A DNA stretch of 64,000 bases. It comes from Mycolicibacterium sp. YH-1. GTDB lineage: Bacteria; Actinomycetota; Actinomycetes; Mycobacteriales; Mycobacteriaceae. The position numbers were made by a program, and so were the translations under genes. A model generated the notes under the pieces. That model made no database searches. It had not been told where the DNA came from and was given only the letters and a program-made list of their open reading frames with translations. Shown one piece after another: positions 1 to 10,864 of this stretch; positions within the stretch are counted from its first letter, which is position 1, and the number at the start of each line of letters is the position of its first letter. The DNA is taken from the NCBI RefSeq assembly GCF_022557175.1, contig NZ_CP092915.1:4588001-4652000 (forward strand). The letters are read 5' to 3'.

Positions 1-2369
<2,369 letters not shown>

Positions 2370-2453
2370 CTACGAACTGTCGTATTTCGTGCCGTCGCGT
2401 CGATCGACGACGCCTAACCGACTGCGATGTCGCTGAATGTTACCGTCGGCGAC

Positions 2454-3554
2454 GTGCAGTTATTCCGACGCCGGACGGGTTTGATCGCCGCGACGGCCGC
2501 TGTCGCGACGGCCGTCACGATCACACTGGTGAGTGGCTGCGGCGGCGCCGAAGGTGACCAGAATCCACCCACGCTCAACGCCGCCGACGCACCCGTCACC
2601 AGCACCACCAGAATCGCGGGCGCCAACGTCCTGGGCAACCAGCGCAGGCCCGACGAGTCCTGCGCACCCGACCCCGCGCCGCTGGACGACGGGCCCGACC
2701 GGCGCGAGGTCCGGCATGCGGCGGGTAGTACCGAGGTCCCCGCTGACCCCCAGCGCATCGTCGTGCTGTCCGGCGACCAACTCGACGCCCTGTGCGCGCT
2801 GGGGTTGCAGTCGCGCATCGTGGCTGCCGCCGTGCCCGACGGGACACAGAGCCAACCGTCCTACCTGGGCACCGTCGTCCACGAGGTGCCCGCCGTGGGT
2901 GAGCGCACCGCGCCCGACCTGGACGCGATCAGGGCCGCGACACCCGATCTCATCCTGGGTTCCGAGTCGCTGACCCCGCAGGGCTTCGGTCCGCTGTCGG
3001 AGATCGCACCGACGGTGTTCACCGGCCCGCCAGGTTCGGCGTGGCGGGACACGCTGCGGACGGTGGCCGAGGCCACCGGGCGTGGCGGCGCGGCGAGTCG
3101 CCTGATCGAGGGCTTCGACACCGCCGCCACCGACACGGGCAACCAGAACGACGCCACCCATTTCCAGGCGTCGGTGGTGCGACTCACCGACAAGACGCTG
3201 CAGGTCTATGGCCGAGAGGACTTCGCGGGCAGCGTGCTGACCGCGGCGGGCGCCGATCGCCCCGCTGCCCAGCGGTTCACCGACAAGCCGTACCTCGAGA
3301 TCTCCGTCTCCGATCTTTCCGACGCCGACTTCTCGGCCGCCGACGGCGACATCGTCTATCTGTCGTTCGACTCCCCCACCGCGCGGGCTCACGCGCCCGA
3401 GGTGCTCGAGAGTGACGCTTGGCGACGGTTGTCGGCGGCCAACGACAACCGCGTGTTCGCCGTCAACGACGAGGTGTGGCATACCGGCCAGGGCATCATC
3501 GCGGCCCGCGGGATACTCGACGACCTTCGGTCGCTCAACACACCGATCAACTAG
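2454..3554 (+). CDS. fecB: Iron-siderophore ABC transporter substrate-binding lipoprotein FecB
   Basis: This is a periplasmic-binding-protein-fold lipoprotein of the FecB/TroA type, about 366 residues, that binds ferri-siderophore or heme at the outer face of the membrane. A signal peptide with an Arg-rich start (QLFRRRTG), a hydrophobic stretch and the lipobox LVSGC (Cys29) are visible. The mature part includes VVLSGDQLDALCALGLQSRI, FQASVVRLT and DNRVFAVNDEVWHTGQG, closely matching Rv3044. I preferred the GTG at 2454 because it gives a normal-length signal peptide; an in-frame ATG at 2427 would add nine residues. No strong ribosome site marks either start. In M. tuberculosis adhC follows directly; here about 17.8 kb intervenes. 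Confidence 0.9.
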   Translation: MQLFRRRTGLIAATAAVATAVTITLVSGCGGAEGDQNPPTLNAADAPVTSTTRIAGANVLGNQRRPDESCAPDPAPLDDGPDRREVRHAAGSTEVPADPQRIVVLSGDQLDALCALGLQSRIVAAAVPDGTQSQPSYLGTVVHEVPAVGERTAPDLDAIRAATPDLILGSESLTPQGFGPLSEIAPTVFTGPPGSAWRDTLRTVAEATGRGGAASRLIEGFDTAATDTGNQNDATHFQASVVRLTDKTLQVYGREDFAGSVLTAAGADRPAAQRFTDKPYLEISVSDLSDADFSAADGDIVYLSFDSPTARAHAPEVLESDAWRRLSAANDNRVFAVNDEVWHTGQGIIAARGILDDLRSLNTPIN

Positions 3555-3649
3555 TACCCGGCTTCACCTAGGACCCGGCTCAGCGATGAGTCTGGCGGCG
3601 CCCGCAGGTCTATCTTCCGACCGGAACCACCAATACCTCGGGAGTGGGC

Positions 3650-4297
3650 ATGGGCCTCATCCACATCGAACTGTTCGCAACCCTCGACCTCGTCGGGCAG
3701 GCGCCCGGCGGCCCCGACGAGGACCCCGTGGGGTTCCCGTTCGGCGGCTGGCAGGCACCCCTGATTGACGAGGTCGCCGGGGCGCAGATCGGCGCCGCGT
3801 ATGAGGGCACCGACGCCCTGCTGCTCGGCAGGCGGACCTATGACATCTTCGCCGCCTACTGGCCACACCAACAGGCAGACGGTGAGGACGGGGCGATCGC
3901 CACCCTCTTCAACAGCGTCCCGAAGTACGTGGCATCCCGCGGCAGACCCGACCTGTCGTGGTCCGGGTCCTCGCAGCTCGGCCCGGATCTCGCCGACGCG
4001 GTGCGCGAGATCGGTGACCGACACGAGCATGTGAAGGTCGTCGGGAGCCTGAACCTGGTGCAGACCCTGCTGCGCGAGAGGCTCTTCGACCGTCTCGACC
4101 TCTGGGTGCACCCGATCGTGCTCGGCGTCGGCAAGAAGGTGTTCGACGGTGGCGAGGTGCCCACCAACCTCACACTCCTCGAGCCGCCGGCAGCCAGCCC
4201 CAAGGGCACGGTGTACCTGCGCTACGGGCTCGCCGATGGCACGCCGGGGACGGGAGACATGAGCGCACCCGATCGCGGCGCGAGGTCCGATGACTGA
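3650..4297 (+). CDS. Dihydrofolate reductase-like (RibD C-terminal domain) protein
   Basis: About 215 residues of the dihydrofolate reductase/RibD-C fold seen in YwjB- and YyaP-like proteins. Typical features are the N-terminal strand HIELFATLDLVGQ, the loop DALLLGRRTYDIFAAYWP, the nucleotide-site segment HVKVVGSLNLVQTLL, and a late DLWVHPIVLGVGKKVF strand. Such proteins are mostly NADPH-dependent reductases of unknown substrate, so no specific reaction is claimed. The ATG at 3650 has GGGAG five to six bases upstream; an in-frame GTG two codons earlier overlaps that site. The gene is convergent with the 2OG-oxygenase operon, separated by only 6 bp, and looks independent of it. Confidence 0.8.
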   Translation: MGLIHIELFATLDLVGQAPGGPDEDPVGFPFGGWQAPLIDEVAGAQIGAAYEGTDALLLGRRTYDIFAAYWPHQQADGEDGAIATLFNSVPKYVASRGRPDLSWSGSSQLGPDLADAVREIGDRHEHVKVVGSLNLVQTLLRERLFDRLDLWVHPIVLGVGKKVFDGGEVPTNLTLLEPPAASPKGTVYLRYGLADGTPGTGDMSAPDRGARSDD

Positions 4298-4303
4298 GGC
4301 CGT

Positions 4304-5350
4304 CTAGCCGCCGTGCCCGACCTCGTGCAGCGCCTGCTGGCCGAACTGGCCGAGCGCCAGCGCATCCTCTGGCAGCACCAGATCACCACTGTCGATGCGA
4401 TTGCGCAGGTAGGCGAAGGTCTGCGCGGTCTGCGCGAAGAGGTGCTCGCCAGCGCGCAGCGTGGGACGCTGCGCGCCGTCGGACGTCGCGAACTGAGGTA
4501 GCGGCTTGACCTCGGTGTCGTAGTCGACGTTGAAGAACAGCGGAAACGAGTACCGCTCCTCGCGCACCCTGCGCACGCGATGGCTGGTGGCGACGAAAGC
4601 GCCGTTGGTCCACAGTTCGAGCAGGTCTCCGATGTTGACGACGAGGGTTCCGTCCACTGGGGGCACGTCGATCCACTCCCCCTCGCCGTTCATCACCTCC
4701 AGACCGGGCGCGGTCGGCTTCAAGAGCGTGAAGCACTCGTAGTCGGTGTGGGCACCGATGCCCAGGCCGTCGGTGGCATCGGGGTTGTACGGATAGTGCA
4801 CGAGGCGCAACTGACTCGGTGTCTTGGATGCATGTCGGGAGAACACATCGGGGTCCTCGCCAAGCGCGACCGCGAACGCCCACAGCAGTTGCTGCCCCAC
4901 CTCGAGAACCGCGCCGTAATACGCCGTGACCGCGGTGGCGAAGCCCGGCAGGTCCGGCCACGCATTCGGGCCGAGCATCGGGTTGCCTGCAACGTAGTCG
5001 GGGTCGTCCTCGGGCAGGTCCAACGCCGTGTCGAACGCCTCCTTGAAGTCGGGCGGGCCGGTCTCCATACCCTCCTCCCCGACCGGTACGTAGCCGCGGT
5101 GACAGCGCGATAACCCGATGTAGGTGCGCATCTTCTCCTCGACCGGCAGCGCGAAGAAGGCCTTGGTGGCCTCGAGCAAGCGATCGAACAGTGACTCGTC
5201 GATACCGGTGCCGCTGATGTAGAGGAAGCCGACATCGCGTGCCGCCCGGCCGATCTCGGCGGCGACGCGTTCGCGCTCGGCCCGGTCCTGTGACCGAAGC
5301 CCGCTGATGTCGACGATCGGCACGGATGTGAATGCTGTTGTGCCACTCAT
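4304..5350 (-). CDS. 2-oxoglutarate/Fe(II)-dependent oxygenase (isopenicillin N synthase family)
   Basis: A 348-residue cytoplasmic oxygenase with both family domains: the N-terminal non-haem dioxygenase segment (PIVDISGL, RDVGFLYISGTGID) and the C-terminal double-stranded beta helix. The iron facial triad is visible as His201 and Asp203 (GAHTDYE) and His257 (TSHRVRR). Arg266-x-Ser268 (ERYSF) is the expected 2-oxoglutarate carboxylate site. It is the last gene of a leftward eight-gene operon, and its ATG overlaps the previous stop as ATGA. The substrate is not known. Relatives oxidise amino acids and similar small molecules, and some 2OG enzymes release guanidine from guanidino amino acids. 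That role would fit the neighbouring guanidine-degradation operon, but it is inference only. Confidence 0.88.
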   Translation of the reverse strand: MSGTTAFTSVPIVDISGLRSQDRAERERVAAEIGRAARDVGFLYISGTGIDESLFDRLLEATKAFFALPVEEKMRTYIGLSRCHRGYVPVGEEGMETGPPDFKEAFDTALDLPEDDPDYVAGNPMLGPNAWPDLPGFATAVTAYYGAVLEVGQQLLWAFAVALGEDPDVFSRHASKTPSQLRLVHYPYNPDATDGLGIGAHTDYECFTLLKPTAPGLEVMNGEGEWIDVPPVDGTLVVNIGDLLELWTNGAFVATSHRVRRVREERYSFPLFFNVDYDTEVKPLPQFATSDGAQRPTLRAGEHLFAQTAQTFAYLRNRIDSGDLVLPEDALALGQFGQQALHEVGHGG

Positions 5351-5880
5351 GTATCGATGTCTCCTTCAGTTCGGTCGATCGCCCACCGCGCACCGTTGGC
5401 CTGGACCTGATTCTCAAAGCACCCGATGCCGAGGGCCTGCCATCTCGCCCCGCCCACCGTGTCGATCACCACCACACCGCCGCCGGCCCAGCCGAAGAGC
5501 GTGCCCACCCGGACCAGTAGCCCAGGGGAACCATCGGGTGCGCGCAGAAACCTGGCGCCGCACGGTGACGACGGTCCGCCGTCGCGGACCCAGTGCTCGA
5601 CGTAGTTCTCGTGTATGCCCGTCTCCACCAAAGTGTCACCGTCCCAGGCCATCCTGCCCGCGTCGGGAAGCGGGCCCTGCGGTTCGAGATCGATATCGCG
5701 GTGCCATTCGAAGACGTCGCCACCCACACCCAGCGTGCCCGCGAAACCACGCGAGTCGACGTAAGCGGTTGGGCCCTGCAACCAGGTGACGTCGGTTCCC
5801 GTGTCGCGGGAGCCATCGACGTTCACCAGAAGCGTCCGCCGCCACAAGCCCGCGTAGTCGGCTGCCACCAGAACCGTCAC
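5347..5880 (-). CDS. Uncharacterised protein of the 2OG-oxygenase operon
   Basis: I do not recognise this 177-residue protein with certainty. It is soluble, without a signal peptide or membrane segment. It is rich in short beta-strand-like stretches separated by Gly/Asp turns (LLVNVDGSRDTGTDV, WLQGPTAYVDSR, DVFEWHRDIDLEP, GRMAWDGDTLVE), which suggests a small beta-barrel of lipocalin type. Conserved-looking Trp, His and Glu residues in EWHRD and ENYVEHW could line a pocket. I chose the GTG at 5880 because it overlaps the upstream stop as GTGA; a longer frame would run back into the metallo-hydrolase gene. Its 3' end overlaps the oxygenase start as ATGA. Strict coupling to both neighbours implies a role in the same pathway, perhaps binding or processing the oxygenase product. 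Confidence 0.72.
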   Translation of the reverse strand: MTVLVAADYAGLWRRTLLVNVDGSRDTGTDVTWLQGPTAYVDSRGFAGTLGVGGDVFEWHRDIDLEPQGPLPDAGRMAWDGDTLVETGIHENYVEHWVRDGGPSSPCGARFLRAPDGSPGLLVRVGTLFGWAGGGVVVIDTVGGARWQALGIGCFENQVQANGARWAIDRTEGDIDT

Positions 5881-6719
5881 GGGTTTGCGAACCGATCGTG
5901 GAAGTGCTGTGTCAGCTCCGGCCACACGTGCGGGTCGTGGCCCGGGATCAACTGATAGCCCTTGTCACTAGCCAACTTCTTGAGTCTGCGGATCGGCTCT
6001 ATCGTCTCCTCGGGCTCAACGTCGATGAACCCACCGATCGCCAGTTCCTGTTCGATGTTCTCGGTCAGATCCGCTGCGTCGAAAGCGAACACATACCCTT
6101 CCACGCCCTCGCCGCCGGTAACCGACTCATCGAGTTCGACCACGAAGCTCTGGTGGCCCGGGGTGTGGCCGTACGTCGGCACCGCCGTGATACCCGGCGC
6201 GACCTGCGCCTCCCCGTCGGCGAGGCGCCACTCGATGTTCGGGTCATCGAAGTCGACCCGGACTATGGCGTTGCGCTCCGGCTCGGGGTGGTTGGACAGC
6301 CCGTACTCGAGTTCGCGGCGCTGAGCGTGCACCGGCACCTTGCCCGCGAACAGCTTCAGTCCGCCGGCATGGTCGTGGTGCAGATGGCTGACCGCGACGG
6401 TGTGAATATCGTCGAAGTCGACCCCGACCTCGGCCAACCGCTGCTCGATGGGTTCGCCGGGACCGGGCAGCACCGGCCGGTACTCAACGGTCGGGAAGAA
6501 CCGCCGATACAGCGCGGGATCCCGTACCAGCGCGGTGTTGAACCCGGTGTCGAGCAGCACCCAACCGCCGTCGGTCTGCAGCAGCACACCCGGCACCGGC
6601 TCGCGCATACGCTCCTCGGCCGGCGCCCCGTACACCGACACCGACTTCGGCAGTTCCTCCCAGCCCAGCGTCAGCAGGATGATCCTGCGGACACCGCTGC
6701 GGCGGATGAGTGTCGCCAT
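5877..6719 (-). CDS. Metallo-beta-lactamase-fold hydrolase, N-acyl homoserine lactonase-like
   Basis: A 280-residue cytoplasmic metallo-hydrolase. The zinc motif HxHxDH is complete at His112–His117 (SHLHHDHAGG), followed by a third-ligand region TYGHTPGHQS and a late GHDPHVW. The spacing and the LLDTGFN strand resemble the AttM/AiiB lactonase branch, which opens lactone rings; homologues also act on other esters and amides. Nothing in the context suggests quorum sensing. The gene sits between an ABC-importer binding protein and an unrecognised protein, sharing one base with the first (TGATG) and four with the second (GTGA). I read it as a catabolic hydrolase of the imported compound; the true substrate is unknown. 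Confidence 0.85.
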   Translation of the reverse strand: MATLIRRSGVRRIILLTLGWEELPKSVSVYGAPAEERMREPVPGVLLQTDGGWVLLDTGFNTALVRDPALYRRFFPTVEYRPVLPGPGEPIEQRLAEVGVDFDDIHTVAVSHLHHDHAGGLKLFAGKVPVHAQRRELEYGLSNHPEPERNAIVRVDFDDPNIEWRLADGEAQVAPGITAVPTYGHTPGHQSFVVELDESVTGGEGVEGYVFAFDAADLTENIEQELAIGGFIDVEPEETIEPIRRLKKLASDKGYQLIPGHDPHVWPELTQHFHDRFANP

Positions 6720-8308
6720 CAGCCCACCGACAGGTTGAACAGTCGCAGCGAGTTCGGGTTCGTCACGACGTGCGCCTGCTCCACGCCCTTCAGCCAGGGT
6801 TGGGCGACCATGAAGTCATCGACGTCGGCCATGTTGAGCCAGCAACCCGTCTTGATCGCCTCCTCTGCGGCGGTCGAGAATGGTTGTGGTGCACCACTGT
6901 TCAAACCCTCTGCCAGAGCTGCCGTGATGGGCGGTGCGGAGCACCCCAGATAGTTCAGCCCGCCGTCGGGGTCGAATGTGATGTGTCCCCACGTGTACGG
7001 CGAGGGGGCGTCCGGCCATGCGGTGGCCGAGAAGATCTCCGGGGCTGACTGCCCGTCGGTGCCGATCCAGCCGTAGATCTCCGAGGTCGGATAGCTCTGC
7101 ACCTTCGCGGTCAGCCCTGCCGCGGCGAGCTGAGTCTGAATCAGGTTGCTGATCAGCTGGTTGTCCGGGTTCGACGAGTCGTACCCGATGGTGATCGACT
7201 TCTGGTCGGCGGGCAGGCTCGCCGCGATGTTGGTCAGTATCGACGGATCGTGCGTCACGGACTGCTTGGCGAACTCCGGTGCCATCATGTTCGGCGGGTA
7301 GACCTGCTCGGCCTTCTTGCCGCGGCCGAAGTAGGTCTGCTTGACCAGGGCGTCGACGTCGATCGCCGCCACCACTGCGTTTCGGTTCGCGACGTCGGTG
7401 AACATCCCCTTGCGCGGGTTCAGGTAGAGGTAGTTCGACATCATCGAGGGCAGCGAGTAGTGCGCGTAGGTGTCGTCGTCGAGATACTGCTCGACGGCCG
7501 ATGACGGCAGGTCGTGCATGATCGCGGCGATCTGACCGTTGTTGAACTGCAGCTGTTGCGCCGAGACGTCGGTGATGACGGGGATCTCGACCTTCTCGAA
7601 ATACGGCTTCTCGCCCCAGTATTCGGGATAGGCGGCCAGCGCGTAACGGGACCCGACCTCCGCGGCGGTCAGCGTGTACGGGCCGGTGCCCAGATCGTGG
7701 TTGGTGAGGTAGGTCTGTGCGTTGTCACCGCCGGCGTTCTTCGCCAAGCCCTCGGGGCTGACCATGCGGGGCCCGTAGGGCGACGCGAGATAGTCGAGGA
7801 ATGCCGAGTTGGGCGCCTTGAGGGTGATGGTGGCGGCGTAATCACCCTGTGTCGTCACCGATTCAACGTCCTTGACCATGTAGGCCGGGCCCTGGTTCAC
7901 CGCCGCGCGCCGGTCGAACGACGCCTTGATGGCCGCTGACGTGAACGGGGTCCCGTCATGGAACGTGACACCCTCGCGCAGCTTGAAGGTGAAAACTCTG
8001 TGGTCGGGTGACTCGGTCCACTCGGTCGCGAGCAGCGGCTCGATCTCGGGCTTGGCTGTGCCGCCCTTGTACTGCAGCAGGCCCTCGTAGGTGTTCGTGG
8101 TCAGGAGCAAACCCTGACTGGCGTAGAAGATGTCGGGGTCCGGCGGCTGGCCGGGGTCCTGCAGGAACGACACGTGCAGCACCTTGTCGGTCGGCGCGGC
8201 GCTCGGAGTGCCACCACCGGAGTCCGAACCCCCGCATCCGCTCAGTGCCAGCACGGCTGCGAAGCCGAGTGCCGAGAGGGCGCGAAAACTCATACGCTTC
8301 AACGTCAT
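6719..8308 (-). CDS. ABC transporter substrate-binding lipoprotein (peptide/nickel/opine family 5)
   Basis: A 529-residue family-5 extracellular solute-binding protein. The signal peptide has a basic start, a hydrophobic core and the lipobox ALSGC (Cys25), followed by a Gly/Ser linker, so the protein is anchored outside the membrane. The segments GLLTTNTYEGLLQYKG, FTFKLREGVTFHDGTPF and DLGTGPYTLT are typical of DppA/OppA relatives. The ligand class (dipeptide, opine, guanidino compound, other) cannot be read from sequence. It overlaps the upstream hydrolase gene as ATGA and the downstream hydrolase gene by one base. With the two permeases and the fused ATPase it completes an ABC importer, though the binding-protein gene is separated from the permeases by the cysteine hydrolase. 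Confidence 0.9.
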   Translation of the reverse strand: MTLKRMSFRALSALGFAAVLALSGCGGSDSGGGTPSAAPTDKVLHVSFLQDPGQPPDPDIFYASQGLLLTTNTYEGLLQYKGGTAKPEIEPLLATEWTESPDHRVFTFKLREGVTFHDGTPFTSAAIKASFDRRAAVNQGPAYMVKDVESVTTQGDYAATITLKAPNSAFLDYLASPYGPRMVSPEGLAKNAGGDNAQTYLTNHDLGTGPYTLTAAEVGSRYALAAYPEYWGEKPYFEKVEIPVITDVSAQQLQFNNGQIAAIMHDLPSSAVEQYLDDDTYAHYSLPSMMSNYLYLNPRKGMFTDVANRNAVVAAIDVDALVKQTYFGRGKKAEQVYPPNMMAPEFAKQSVTHDPSILTNIAASLPADQKSITIGYDSSNPDNQLISNLIQTQLAAAGLTAKVQSYPTSEIYGWIGTDGQSAPEIFSATAWPDAPSPYTWGHITFDPDGGLNYLGCSAPPITAALAEGLNSGAPQPFSTAAEEAIKTGCWLNMADVDDFMVAQPWLKGVEQAHVVTNPNSLRLFNLSVG

Positions 8309-8952
8309 CGGGTGGCTCCTTCGAGAACGGGGGTGGTCGGGTGCAGCGTCGCGAACGCGTCCAGGATCTCCTCAGTGCTGCGCACAGCACCTGCCTGCAG
8401 GTACTCCATCGCGTCGAGCGCGGCGTCGTGGCGGTACTGCGACGAGCCACCCACGCAGTCGGCGACCACCCTGACGTGGAAGTCGCGCTGATGGGCGTCG
8501 GCGAACGTGTAGTGGACGCACACGTCGGTGAGACCGCCCACCAGGATCAGCGTGGAGGCCTTCAAACCTGACAGCACGATCTCGAACTCGGTGCCGATGA
8601 AGCCCGAGTAGCGACGCTTGACGATGTGGAACTCCAGGTTCGGTCCGTCCAGATCGGGTAGCAGTGACGGGTGCAACGCCGTGCCGGGTCTGCCGTCGAC
8701 GCAGTGCACACCCTCGGTGCCGTCCAGTTCGCGACCGAAGTCGATTCCGCTGGGGCGGTGGACTTCCTGAAAGAACACGATCGGAATGCTGGCGGCCCGC
8801 GCCGCGGCGATCAGGCGCTGTGCACGTTCGATTCGGCCGTCGTAGCCGGGCATGTGGGCGATACCCACCTCGTCGGCCGGCATGTCACCGGCCTCCTGCA
8901 TGTCGACGACGACCAGAACGGGGTTGTCCACGATGAGTGGCTGTTTCGGCAC
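8305..8952 (-). CDS. Isochorismatase-family cysteine hydrolase
   Basis: A 215-residue cysteine hydrolase of the nicotinamidase/isochorismatase fold. The catalytic triad is visible as Asp17 (VVVDMQ), Lys112 (HIVKRRYSGF) and Cys145 (LTDVCVHYT), with the usual cis-peptide GGLTD before the cysteine. Family members cleave C–N bonds in amides such as nicotinamide, biuret, ureidoacrylate and N-carbamoyl compounds. Lying between ABC-importer genes, and near an allophanate and guanidine pathway, an amide or carbamoyl substrate is plausible. The GTG at 8952 follows AGGAGG, which itself overlaps the stop of the permease gene. Its stop overlaps the next start as ATGA. Confidence 0.86.
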   Translation of the reverse strand: MPKQPLIVDNPVLVVVDMQEAGDMPADEVGIAHMPGYDGRIERAQRLIAAARAASIPIVFFQEVHRPSGIDFGRELDGTEGVHCVDGRPGTALHPSLLPDLDGPNLEFHIVKRRYSGFIGTEFEIVLSGLKASTLILVGGLTDVCVHYTFADAHQRDFHVRVVADCVGGSSQYRHDAALDAMEYLQAGAVRSTEEILDAFATLHPTTPVLEGATR

Positions 8953-9957
8953 CTATCCTCCTGTGATTGCGATACGTGGGTCGGCGGCCGCCTGGAGTAG
9001 GTCCACGGCGGTGTTGATGAAGACGTAGATGGCGCCGAGCATGATGGTGACGCCGGCGATCGCCGGGAAGTCGGCGACCGGAATGCTCTGCGCGATGTAC
9101 TGGCCGATGCCGGGCCACCCGAAGACCTGCTCGACGACGAGAACGCCCGAGAACATCAGGCCCACCTGCAGACCTGTCATCGAGAGCGCGGCACCAACGG
9201 AGTTCCGCAGCACGTGTCGTGCCATGATTGCGCCCTCCGAGAGTCCCTTGGCGCGCGCGGTTCTGGCGTAGTCGCTGTCGATGTCGCCGAGCAGGCTGCT
9301 GCGCAGCACCCGGCCAATCGCCACGGCAGGTCCGATCGCGATGACGAGAGCGGGCAGGATCAGATGGTGCAGTGCGTCGGCCACGACGTCGAACCGTGCG
9401 TGCAGCAGGCCGTCGACCGTCAGCAGGCCGGTGGGCCCGTCGGGCGGGTTCGGCAACCCGCTGCGCCCGTTGGCCGGAAGCCAGCCGAAGCTCTGATAGA
9501 AGACGATGAGCCCGAGGATCCCGAGCAGGAACATCGGCGCCGATGATCCGGTGAACAGCACCGCGCGCAGCAGGCTCGCACCGCGCCACCGCAGTGTCGT
9601 GCTGAAGGCCAGCAGCACCGCGAGCAGGATCGCGATGGCCAGTCCGAACATCGCCAGTTCCAGTGTGGCGGGCAGAAAGTCCCCGAGATCGGACAGCACC
9701 GGGTGACGGGTGCGGTAGGACGTACCGAGGTCGCCGCTCGCCGCGCCGGTGAGGTAGTGCCAGAACTGCACCAGCACGGGCTCGTTGAGTCCAAGTGCTT
9801 CCCGGCGGGCGGCCACGGCGTCGGCCGAGGCCTGCGCACCCAGCTGCGCCTTGACGGGGTCCAGCGGCGAGATGTGTTGCAGGATGAACATCACTCCCGT
9901 GAGTGCGACCAAGATCGCGATCATCGCGCCCAGCCGGGCCGCCACGAATGTCTTCAC
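8953..9957 (-). CDS. ABC transporter permease, DppB/OppB type
   Basis: A 334-residue inner-membrane permease with about six transmembrane segments. It has the binding-protein-dependent transport signature near the C-terminal third (YARTARAKGLSEGAIMARHV), the coupling loop that contacts the ATPase, and a family-typical N-terminal segment FILQHISPLDPV with LGLNEPVLVQFWHYL. It starts with GTG preceded by GAGAAAGG and lies 28 bp after the partner permease. With the 292-residue permease it forms the membrane channel of a family-5 importer. The stop codon overlaps the ribosome site of the hydrolase gene that follows immediately. Confidence 0.9.
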   Translation of the reverse strand: MKTFVAARLGAMIAILVALTGVMFILQHISPLDPVKAQLGAQASADAVAARREALGLNEPVLVQFWHYLTGAASGDLGTSYRTRHPVLSDLGDFLPATLELAMFGLAIAILLAVLLAFSTTLRWRGASLLRAVLFTGSSAPMFLLGILGLIVFYQSFGWLPANGRSGLPNPPDGPTGLLTVDGLLHARFDVVADALHHLILPALVIAIGPAVAIGRVLRSSLLGDIDSDYARTARAKGLSEGAIMARHVLRNSVGAALSMTGLQVGLMFSGVLVVEQVFGWPGIGQYIAQSIPVADFPAIAGVTIMLGAIYVFINTAVDLLQAAADPRIAITGG

Positions 9958-9985
9958 TCAGGCGCCTTTCTCTTCGCGCAAGCGC

Positions 9986-10864
9986 TCATCGGCCGCCGCC
10001 GACCTTCATCAGATTGCGCAGACAGTCCCCGGCGATGTTTCCCACCAGCGCCAGAACGAGCACACCGAGACCGGGCATCACCGGAATCCACCACTGCTGC
10101 AGGAAGTAACTGAGGTTGCGAGCGGAGTCGGCGCCCAACTCCGGTGCGGGAGCGGATTGCCCCAGCCCCAGGAACGACAGTGCTGCCAGCGTGAGGATCA
10201 GCGTCCCGATGTCCAGGCTGGCAGCCACAATCGCGTTGGGCACCGCACCGGGAAGGAGGTGCCTTCCCGCGAGCCGAAATGGGCTCACGCCAGCGAGTTT
10301 CGCGGCCTCGACGTGCGGGCGCGCGGCCAGCCTGGCCACCTCGCCTCGCACCAGCCGTGCATAGAACGGCCACCACACAATGGACACGGCGATCAGCGTG
10401 TGGGCGAACCCGGGTCCGAGAGCGGCCACCACAGCGATCGCCAGCACCGGTGCGGGTAGCGACAGGAACGCGTCGGTGACGCGCATCAGCACCGTGTCCA
10501 CCCAGCCCCCGGTCGCGCCGGCGATCAGACCGACCAGGCCACCGATGAACAACCCGACGGCGACCACCACCAGTGCGGCGAACCAGCTCGAGCGGGCCCC
10601 GTAGAGCACTCGGGACAGGATGTCGCGTCCGATGCTGTCGGTGCCGAGCAGGAAGCCGTTCTTCCCGGGCGACTGCAGCGGCATCCCGACCGGTGTCAAC
10701 GGGTCGTATGGCGCAAGAATCGGCACCGCCAGGACTATCAGCGTCACGACGATGACGAGTGAGAAGCCGATCCAGTTCACCACCATCGGGTTGACCCGTG
10801 GCAGTGCCGGGATCCGGTGCCCGGGCTGACGCGCCAGAGGCACATCGGACAGTGCAATCGCCAT
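9986..10864 (-). CDS. ABC transporter permease, DppC/OppC type
   Basis: A 292-residue second permease of the family-5 importer. The DppC signature is visible: an N-terminal membrane segment, the linker HLLGTDSIGRD-like region (FLLGTDSIGRDILSRVLYGA), and the EAA coupling loop (HVEAAKLAGVSPFRLAGRHL). The ATG at 10864 was chosen over longer frames because it overlaps the stop of the ATPase gene as TGATG, the coupling pattern used throughout the operon. The additional upstream residues would lie in the ATPase gene and are low-complexity. It pairs with the DppB-type gene 28 bp downstream. Confidence 0.9.
   Translation of the reverse strand: MAIALSDVPLARQPGHRIPALPRVNPMVVNWIGFSLVIVVTLIVLAVPILAPYDPLTPVGMPLQSPGKNGFLLGTDSIGRDILSRVLYGARSSWFAALVVVAVGLFIGGLVGLIAGATGGWVDTVLMRVTDAFLSLPAPVLAIAVVAALGPGFAHTLIAVSIVWWPFYARLVRGEVARLAARPHVEAAKLAGVSPFRLAGRHLLPGAVPNAIVAASLDIGTLILTLAALSFLGLGQSAPAPELGADSARNLSYFLQQWWIPVMPGLGVLVLALVGNIAGDCLRNLMKVGGGR

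Noticed and set aside
2398..2430. IdeR iron box before fecB
   Set aside because: Only CCTAACCG, half of the TTAGG/CCTAA-type palindrome, is present; the other half is missing, so iron-box control is not supported.
5877..6719. Quorum-quenching role for the lactonase-like enzyme
   Set aside because: Sequence resembles acyl-homoserine lactonases, but the gene is embedded in a catabolic importer operon and no quorum-sensing genes are nearby.
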